Below are positions 58,397 to 64,000 of a stretch of 64,000 nucleotides of DNA, in pieces. A program made the position numbers and the translations under genes. The notes below the pieces were generated by a model. The model did no database searches and was not told the DNA's origin. It worked only from the letters and a program-made list of their open reading frames with translations. How positions within the stretch are numbered: the first letter of the stretch is position 1; every line of letters starts with the position of its first letter. Origin of the DNA: Mycolicibacterium litorale (lineage in GTDB: Bacteria > Actinomycetota > Actinomycetes > Mycobacteriales > Mycobacteriaceae); the NCBI GenBank assembly GCA_002007745.1, contig CP019882.1, positions 3,782,001-3,846,000 on the forward strand. The letters run 5' to 3'.

Positions 58397-58418
58397 GCCG
58401 ACGGCCGGCACCGTCGGC
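58397..58418. promoter_or_regulatory. Inverted repeat upstream of the NRPS
   Basis: A perfect 8-bp inverted repeat GCCGACGG-CCGGCA-CCGTCGGC lies in the 279-bp gap between the exporter and NRPS genes, 105 bp before the NRPS start. It may be an operator for one or both, or a structured leader. Confidence 0.35.
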
Positions 58419-58522
58419 AGCGAAGGGCCGAAAGGTAGCCCCCAATTTCCGGCCCGGCCCGTTTAGGCTCCGACGGTTTGAGGGCACGGTGTCGCCCAGA
58501 CGAGCGACGCCGCGCCACCGAG

Positions 58523-61500
58523 ATGAGCACAGAAGATGGGGTGACCGGCAGCGTGGACATCGCCGCGAGCGGCGCGAGGTATGGATCGCGTCGCCAACTC
58601 ACCGGGTATCAGCGCGATCTCTGGATGGTCGCCGACCTGTTCCCCGACGTGCCCTGCTACATCTCCGGGTTGCAGGCACACCTGGTCGGCGACATCGACA
58701 TCGACCTGCTCATCGCGTGCTACCGCAGGGCCTGGCAACGCCATGACGGAATGCGGGTGCGGTTCGGCGTCGCCGACGGGGTGCCCTATCAGGAATTCGC
58801 CGCCGCCGACACCCTCCGACCCAGGATTGACGTCCTCGATCTGTCCGGACACGCCGATCCGGTGGCCGCAGCCCGAGCGGTGGTCCAGGCCTCGATGGAT
58901 TCGGCGATCGACCTGCGCGACGGCCGGGTACCCCTGGAGCTCACCCTGCTGCGGGAGAGCCCCACCTCCTACCGGGTGTTGCTGCGCTCGCACCACATCG
59001 CCACCGACGCCACCGGGTTGTTCATCCTCGCCGCCCACATCCTGGCCGAATACAACATCATCGCCACCACCGGTGAGCCGGCCGACGTGCCCGGGTCGTC
59101 GTTCCTGGACTGCGTGGACCGGGCCCATGACTACCGTCAGTCCGAGCAGTGGCTCGCCGACCGCGACTTCCTGGTCGCCCAGGCCGGCGACGCCAACCCC
59201 GTCCTGTTCGACCGGCCCGGTGTGGAACTCGCTCGCGTCGCCCGCTACCGCTGCGAGCTGCCCCGGGCGTTCGCCGATCGGGTCCGTGCCGCCGGCCTGC
59301 CGTTCTTCCCGTACCTGTGCACCATGGTCGGCACCTACCTGGCCAACGTGCTGCGCAGCGACGACATCACCGTCGGAATTCCGCTGAACAACCGCATCGG
59401 CGCCGAGATGGGCGTCGCCGGCGGCCATCTGGCCAACACCCTGCCGCTGCGCGTCGAACTCGGCAACGACGCCCGGTTGGCCGATGTGGTGGCCGACGTC
59501 AAGCGGCGGGTGCAGGACACCAAGGCCCGCCAGCGATTCGCCCTCGGCGACCTCATGACCGAATTGCGCCGCGCGGGCGGCGATCCCGGCCCGCTGTTCG
59601 ACGTCACGGTCAACTATCTGCGGCTGCCGCAGGTCGCCGCGCTGTCACCGATCGTCGACACCGTGGACGGCCTGCCGCAGGGCTCCGATGTGCTGACCCT
59701 CGCCGTGCACGTCCACGAGTTCGACGAGGACGGCCCGATGGAGCTGATCTTCGACTACGCCACCGACGTGTTCGACGAGGACTATCCGATCGAGGCGGTC
59801 GAGCGCCAGCTGAAGACCTTGTTGGATGCCGGGCTGGACGCGCTGGACGACGATCCGATGACGCTGCCGTTGGCCCGGGCAGACGAGTACGGCACCCTCG
59901 TCGACCACCTTCGCGACACCGCGGTGCCCTACGACAGCACGGTCAGCGTGATCGACCGGATCGTCGACCAGGTCGTCCTGACCCCCGAGGCACCTGCCCT
60001 GCTGACGGCCGGCTGCCCCGCAGTGACCTATGCCGATCTCGGGGTCCGGGTCGCCGATATGAGCGCGCGACTGCGCGAGCGCGGGGTTGGCCCGGGCGAC
60101 CGGGTCGGGGTGCTGATGGATCGCAGCCCCGACGTGGTGATCGCGATCCTGGCGGCCCTACACACCGGCGCGGCCTACGTTCCGGTCGACCCGCGCTTCC
60201 CGGTCGAGCGGATCACCGCGGTGCTGCGCGACGCGGCGGTGGCGGTGGTGATCACCGACGACACCGGACGCCGCGGCCTCGAGGGGTTCGCCGTCGTCGT
60301 GCCGGGTCGGGCAATCACGGCACAGACACTCGGACCGTCGCCGGCCTCGGGCGCCGACCTCGGCTACGTCATCTATACCTCCGGTTCCACCGGTCAGCCC
60401 AAAGGTGTTGCTGTCGAGCATCATTCGGTCATCAACCGGCTGGACTGGATGCAGCGCCGCTACCCGATCGGTCCCGGCGACGTCATCCTGCACAAGACCT
60501 CCATCTCCTTCGACGTCTCGGTCTGGGAGTTGTTCTGGTGGGCGATGCACGGCGCCGCGGTGGCGTTGGCCCCGCCCGGTGCCGAGAAAGACCCGCGCGA
60601 GATCCTCGACACGATCTGCCGGTCCCGGGTCACCGTGGCGCATTTCGTCCCGTCCATGCTGACACCGTTGCTCGATCTGCTCGAAGAGTCGCCGGACGCC
60701 GCCGACCGGGCCGCCACCCTGCGACTGGTGTTCTGCAGCGGTGAGGCGCTGCGCCCGCGGCAGGTGGTCCGGTTCAACCGCGCGTTCGCCCACCTCGGCG
60801 AGCGGGCACCACGGCTGGTCAACCTGTACGGGCCGACCGAAGCCACCGTGGACGTCTCCTACTTCGACTGCCCGACCGATCCGGTTCACCCACCCCGCCG
60901 GGTGCCGATCGGCCGACCGATCGACAACACCCGGTTGTACGTGCTCGGCGCGGCCGGCGATCCGCAGCCGACCGGTGTTCCCGGCGAGCTCTGCGTCGCC
61001 GGGGCCGGCGTGGCCCGCGGCTATCTGGGCCGTCCCGACCTGGAGCGGGAACGTTTCGTCGCCGATCCGTTCCACCCGGGCGAACGGATGTATCGCACCG
61101 GCGATCTGGCCCGCCGACTGGCCGACGGCCAGCTCGAATTCCTCGGGCGCATCGACCGGCAGGTGAAGGTGCGGGGCAACCGCGTGGAGCCGGCCGAGAT
61201 CGAGAATGCCATCACCGAACTGCCCGGGGTGCGCGACGCCGTCGTCATCGCTGACCAAACACCCTCTCGCGGCACCTACCTGACTGCCTTCTACACCGGC
61301 GCAGCGGATCTGAGCGCCAGCGGGCTGCGCGCCCTGCTGGCTCGGCGACTGCCGGAATACATGATCCCCGCGCAGCTGCGACGGGTCGACAGCATTCCGC
61401 TGACGGCCAGCGGCAAGGCCGACCGTGCGGCGCTGCTGGCCGGGTGCGGCCAGCCCACCCCGCCCAGCCGCCTGCCCGAGATGCTGACCGACGTCCAGGC

Positions 61501-64000
61501 CGCCCTGGTCTCGGTGTGGCAGGAGGTACTGGATACCGAGTCGGTGTCGGTCCACGACAACTTCTTCGATCTCGGCGGTGACTCGATCCTCACCCTGCGG
61601 GTCAGGGCGCTGGCCGAAGCGCGCGGCATCCTGCTCGACAGCCGCGACATCGCCCGGTATCCGACCGTCGCCGAGCTGGCCGCCCACGCCGTCGTCGGCT
61701 CGGATCCGATCCCGCCGGCGCGCCCGTTCGAGCTCGTGGCCGCCGTGGACCGAACGAAGCTGGGCCACCTCGCGGACGCCTATCCGTTGACCCGCCTGCA
61801 ACTGGGCATGCTGTTCCACAGCGGCGAGCAGCCGGGATCTTCGACCTATCACGACGTGTTCCGGTACAGCCTGCGCATGCCGTGGCAGGAGCGGGCCTGG
61901 CGGGCCGCGCTGGATCGCGCGGTGGCCCGGCACCCGATGTTGCGCACCTCCTTCGATCTGACCGGCTGCACGGAGCCGGTGCAGCTGGTCCATCCGAAGG
62001 CCGCGGCGCATTGCGATGTCGTCGATCTGCGGGCCGCCGACCTTGCCGATGCCGAAACTGTGCTGCGCGAGCATGTCCGCGAGCGCCGTCACCGCCGATA
62101 CCGGCTGGATCAGCCCGGGCTGTACCACTTCGGGGTGCATCTGTTAACCGATCGTGTCGACGTCGTATTCGCCTTCCACCACGCGATTCTGGACGGCTGG
62201 AGCGTCTCGACGCTGCTGGCCGAGATCCTGCAGGACTACCGACATCTCGGCGGTGCCGCCGTGCCGGCGGTGGACAGCGTGGACCTGCCGTCGTTCGCCG
62301 AATACGTGCGCGCCGAACGGGACGCACGGTGCGACCCCGACGACCGTCGGTTCTGGCTGCGATCCCTCGCCGAGGCGGAGGCGACCCGGATTCCCGGCAT
62401 GCGCGGGCGGCTGGCCGCGGCCGGTCCCGCACCCGAACAGCCGGTCCGCAGTGTGCTGCCGGTCCCCGAATCCCTGGCCGCCCAGGTGGTCCGGGTGGCG
62501 GCGGCCGAGCACCTCCCGGTCAAGTCGTTGTATCTGGCGGCTCACCTGATCACCGTGGGAGTGTTCGCAGGCCGTCCGGACGTCGTCTCGGGTGTGGTGA
62601 CCCACGCCCGGCCACAGCGCGCCCATGCCGACCGGGCCATCGGCCTGTTCCTCAACACCGTTCCGCTGCGCGTCGACATTTCCTCGACGACGTGGCGGTC
62701 GGTGGTTCACGCCGCTTTCGACGCCGAGCGAACCGGCGCATCGCACGCCCGCTACCCGCTCGCCGACATCCAGCGCGACACCGACCTGGCGCTCGACGTG
62801 GCCTTCAACTACGTGAACTTCAACCGGGCCGCCACCGCGCTGCGTGCCCTCGAGGTCGACCTGCTCGAGGTGGAGGTCAACGAGGACACCAACTTCGGCC
62901 TGCTGGCCACCGTGTCCCGCGATCCGCGTGACGGCACCGTCACGGTGCGGCTCGACGGCGACCCGGCGCGCTACACCAGTGCGCAACTCGAACAGCTCGG
63001 TACGGCGTATCTGTCTGCCTTACAGCACATCTGCACCGATCCCGACGGACCGGTGCAGTTCGCCACGACCTCCGGCCGCGAGGTCGCCGCGCCGGCCGAG
63101 CCGACCACGATCGAGACGGTCGTCACCCGGTTCGCCGATCAGGTTCGACGGCAACCGGATGCGGTGGCCCTGCGCTTCGCCGACTCCCGCGTGACCTACG
63201 CGCAGCTGGATGCGATGGCCGACCGCGTCGCGGCCGGACTGCTGGCCCACGGAGCACGACCCGGCGACCGGGTGGCATTGAGCACCGATCGAGGCCCCGG
63301 GCAGATTGCCGCGGTGCTGGGCATCACCCGTACCGGCGCTGCCTGCGTGCCGATCGACAACGCCTATCCGCCGGCCCGGCAGGCGGCCATGCTCTCCCAA
63401 GCCGCGCCCGCCGTGGTCGTCGCGGACGCAACCGTCGACACCGGCCGCTGGCCGCGACTGAACCTGGCGGATCTGCTGGCCACCCCGGGAGGAACCGCCG
63501 CAGTGCCGCCGGTAGGGCTCGAGCACCCCGCCTACGTGTTGTTCACGTCGGGTTCCACCGGAACCCCCAAGGGCGTGGTGATGTCACACCGCGCCTTGGG
63601 AAATCTGGTCCGCTGGCAACTTTCGGTGCCCAGCGGGTGGTGTGCCGAGACCGGGCGGGCCCCGTCGACGGTCCAGTTCGCGCCGTTGTCGTTCGACGTC
63701 GCATTCCAGGAGATCTTCTCCACTCTGTGCGGTGGCGGCACCCTGCTGCTGATCAACGAGGAACTGCGCCACGATCTGCCCGCCCTGCTGGGCGTTCTCG
63801 ACGCCGCCGGTACCGAGCGGGTGATCTTGCCGTATGTCGCGCTGCAACCACTGGCCGAGATCGCGGTGTCCCGTGGGTCGGTGCCAGGCGGGCTGCGCAT
63901 CATCGTGTCCTCCGGTGAACAGTTGCGGATCACCGAAGAGATCCGGCAGCTATGTGCCGCCATCGACGGTGCGGTGCTGGAGAACCAATACGGACCGACC
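58523..64000 (+). CDS. Non-ribosomal peptide synthetase, C-A(Ser)-T-C-A..., 3' end outside window
   Basis: Large synthetase; 1826 codons are present without an in-frame stop. Domains: condensation C1 (about 20-430, active site LLRSHHIATDATG), adenylation A1 (about 460-980; VIYTSGSTGQPKG at about 618), carrier T1 (DLGGDSIL, phosphopantetheine Ser1021), condensation C2 (about 1085-1520; FAFHHAILDGWS at about 1218) and adenylation A2 (from about 1535; VLFTSGSTGTPKG at about 1675, cut at the YGPT motif). The A1 pocket residues read DVWHFSLVD, the serine code I recall from EntF. A2 begins DVQ and cannot be assigned. Starting with a C domain implies an upstream donor or a lipid starter. ATG 58523; the product is unknown. 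Confidence 0.95.
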   Translation, partial: MSTEDGVTGSVDIAASGARYGSRRQLTGYQRDLWMVADLFPDVPCYISGLQAHLVGDIDIDLLIACYRRAWQRHDGMRVRFGVADGVPYQEFAAADTLRPRIDVLDLSGHADPVAAARAVVQASMDSAIDLRDGRVPLELTLLRESPTSYRVLLRSHHIATDATGLFILAAHILAEYNIIATTGEPADVPGSSFLDCVDRAHDYRQSEQWLADRDFLVAQAGDANPVLFDRPGVELARVARYRCELPRAFADRVRAAGLPFFPYLCTMVGTYLANVLRSDDITVGIPLNNRIGAEMGVAGGHLANTLPLRVELGNDARLADVVADVKRRVQDTKARQRFALGDLMTELRRAGGDPGPLFDVTVNYLRLPQVAALSPIVDTVDGLPQGSDVLTLAVHVHEFDEDGPMELIFDYATDVFDEDYPIEAVERQLKTLLDAGLDALDDDPMTLPLARADEYGTLVDHLRDTAVPYDSTVSVIDRIVDQVVLTPEAPALLTAGCPAVTYADLGVRVADMSARLRERGVGPGDRVGVLMDRSPDVVIAILAALHTGAAYVPVDPRFPVERITAVLRDAAVAVVITDDTGRRGLEGFAVVVPGRAITAQTLGPSPASGADLGYVIYTSGSTGQPKGVAVEHHSVINRLDWMQRRYPIGPGDVILHKTSISFDVSVWELFWWAMHGAAVALAPPGAEKDPREILDTICRSRVTVAHFVPSMLTPLLDLLEESPDAADRAATLRLVFCSGEALRPRQVVRFNRAFAHLGERAPRLVNLYGPTEATVDVSYFDCPTDPVHPPRRVPIGRPIDNTRLYVLGAAGDPQPTGVPGELCVAGAGVARGYLGRPDLERERFVADPFHPGERMYRTGDLARRLADGQLEFLGRIDRQVKVRGNRVEPAEIENAITELPGVRDAVVIADQTPSRGTYLTAFYTGAADLSASGLRALLARRLPEYMIPAQLRRVDSIPLTASGKADRAALLAGCGQPTPPSRLPEMLTDVQAALVSVWQEVLDTESVSVHDNFFDLGGDSILTLRVRALAEARGILLDSRDIARYPTVAELAAHAVVGSDPIPPARPFELVAAVDRTKLGHLADAYPLTRLQLGMLFHSGEQPGSSTYHDVFRYSLRMPWQERAWRAALDRAVARHPMLRTSFDLTGCTEPVQLVHPKAAAHCDVVDLRAADLADAETVLREHVRERRHRRYRLDQPGLYHFGVHLLTDRVDVVFAFHHAILDGWSVSTLLAEILQDYRHLGGAAVPAVDSVDLPSFAEYVRAERDARCDPDDRRFWLRSLAEAEATRIPGMRGRLAAAGPAPEQPVRSVLPVPESLAAQVVRVAAAEHLPVKSLYLAAHLITVGVFAGRPDVVSGVVTHARPQRAHADRAIGLFLNTVPLRVDISSTTWRSVVHAAFDAERTGASHARYPLADIQRDTDLALDVAFNYVNFNRAATALRALEVDLLEVEVNEDTNFGLLATVSRDPRDGTVTVRLDGDPARYTSAQLEQLGTAYLSALQHICTDPDGPVQFATTSGREVAAPAEPTTIETVVTRFADQVRRQPDAVALRFADSRVTYAQLDAMADRVAAGLLAHGARPGDRVALSTDRGPGQIAAVLGITRTGAACVPIDNAYPPARQAAMLSQAAPAVVVADATVDTGRWPRLNLADLLATPGGTAAVPPVGLEHPAYVLFTSGSTGTPKGVVMSHRALGNLVRWQLSVPSGWCAETGRAPSTVQFAPLSFDVAFQEIFSTLCGGGTLLLINEELRHDLPALLGVLDAAGTERVILPYVALQPLAEIAVSRGSVPGGLRIIVSSGEQLRITEEIRQLCAAIDGAVLENQYGPT

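Noticed and set aside
58397..58418. Intrinsic terminator upstream of the NRPS
   Set aside because: The hairpin has no T-run on either strand and lies in a divergent promoter region.

Overview
The window is high-GC, gene-dense DNA from a Mycobacterium-type actinobacterium, most likely a non-tuberculous (Mycolicibacterium-like) species. Evidence: mycothione reductase, a cyclopropane/methoxy-mycolate-type methyltransferase, an MPT70-type fasciclin protein, a DUF2631 protein, Rip1, SigC, frequent GTG/TTG starts, and a backbone order that I recall from M. tuberculosis Rv2852c-Rv2887 (mqo, hydrolase, mtr; SDR-aldC-amidotransferase-glnA4; mapB; penicillin-binding lipoprotein; GNAT, ispG, rip1, dxr; fasciclin; DUF2631; rlmN, cdsA, frr, pyrH; MarR). 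No tRNA, rRNA, CRISPR array, insertion sequence or prophage was seen. The ends cut mqo (left) and a non-ribosomal peptide synthetase (right).

Layout. 1-3.6 kb: mqo, an alpha/beta hydrolase and mtr. 3.7-6.7 kb: a cbiMNQO cobalt ECF importer under a neighbouring ArsR/SmtB-type metal sensor. 6.8-14.3 kb: a copper-linked group (zinc-finger membrane protein, DUF5134 protein with a Met/His-rich loop, CopD/CtaG fusion, 46-residue Cys-rich protein, CopZ-like chaperone, copper P-type ATPase) facing the ECF sigma factor SigC and an overlapping membrane protein. 14.3-21.2 kb: a GntR regulator and a gamma-glutamylation pathway for amines or amino alcohols (SDR, aldehyde dehydrogenase, PuuD-like hydrolase, GlnA4-like synthetase, divergent permease). 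21.3-24.9 kb: a two-gene N-acetylglutaminylglutamine amide osmoprotectant operon. 24.9-37.2 kb: cobQ, mapB, a Rieske lipoprotein, the mycolate-type methyltransferase, a class B penicillin-binding lipoprotein and the dxr-rip1-ispG-GNAT run. 37.2-43.4 kb: an iron ABC importer preceded by an IdeR-like box and ending in an unusual adenylation-carrier-membrane acyltransferase fusion. 43.5-50.9 kb: fasciclin protein, PuuE-type allantoinase, photolyase, and pyrH-frr-cdsA-rlmN, with a MIRU-like 50-bp tandem repeat between pyrH and frr. 51-55.7 kb: a MarR/methyltransferase divergent pair, a copper amine oxidase and an amino-acid/amine permease. 55.8-64 kb: a MacB/FtsX-type ABC exporter divergent from an NRPS whose first adenylation domain carries the serine code.

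Two points for the reader. First, five genes (penicillin-binding lipoprotein, ispG, rlmN, APC permease, exporter ATPase) are each broken by the apparent loss of one base in a G/C homopolymer. The shared signature, and the essential nature of ispG, point to assembly error rather than gene decay. Second, three non-coding elements stand out: the MIRU-like array with translationally coupled 17-codon cistrons ahead of frr, a family of three long palindromes built on GAGCAGACGC, and a double palindrome between the MarR and methyltransferase genes. The strongest candidate for a little-described system is the fused adenylation-carrier-acyltransferase protein encoded in the iron-import operon.
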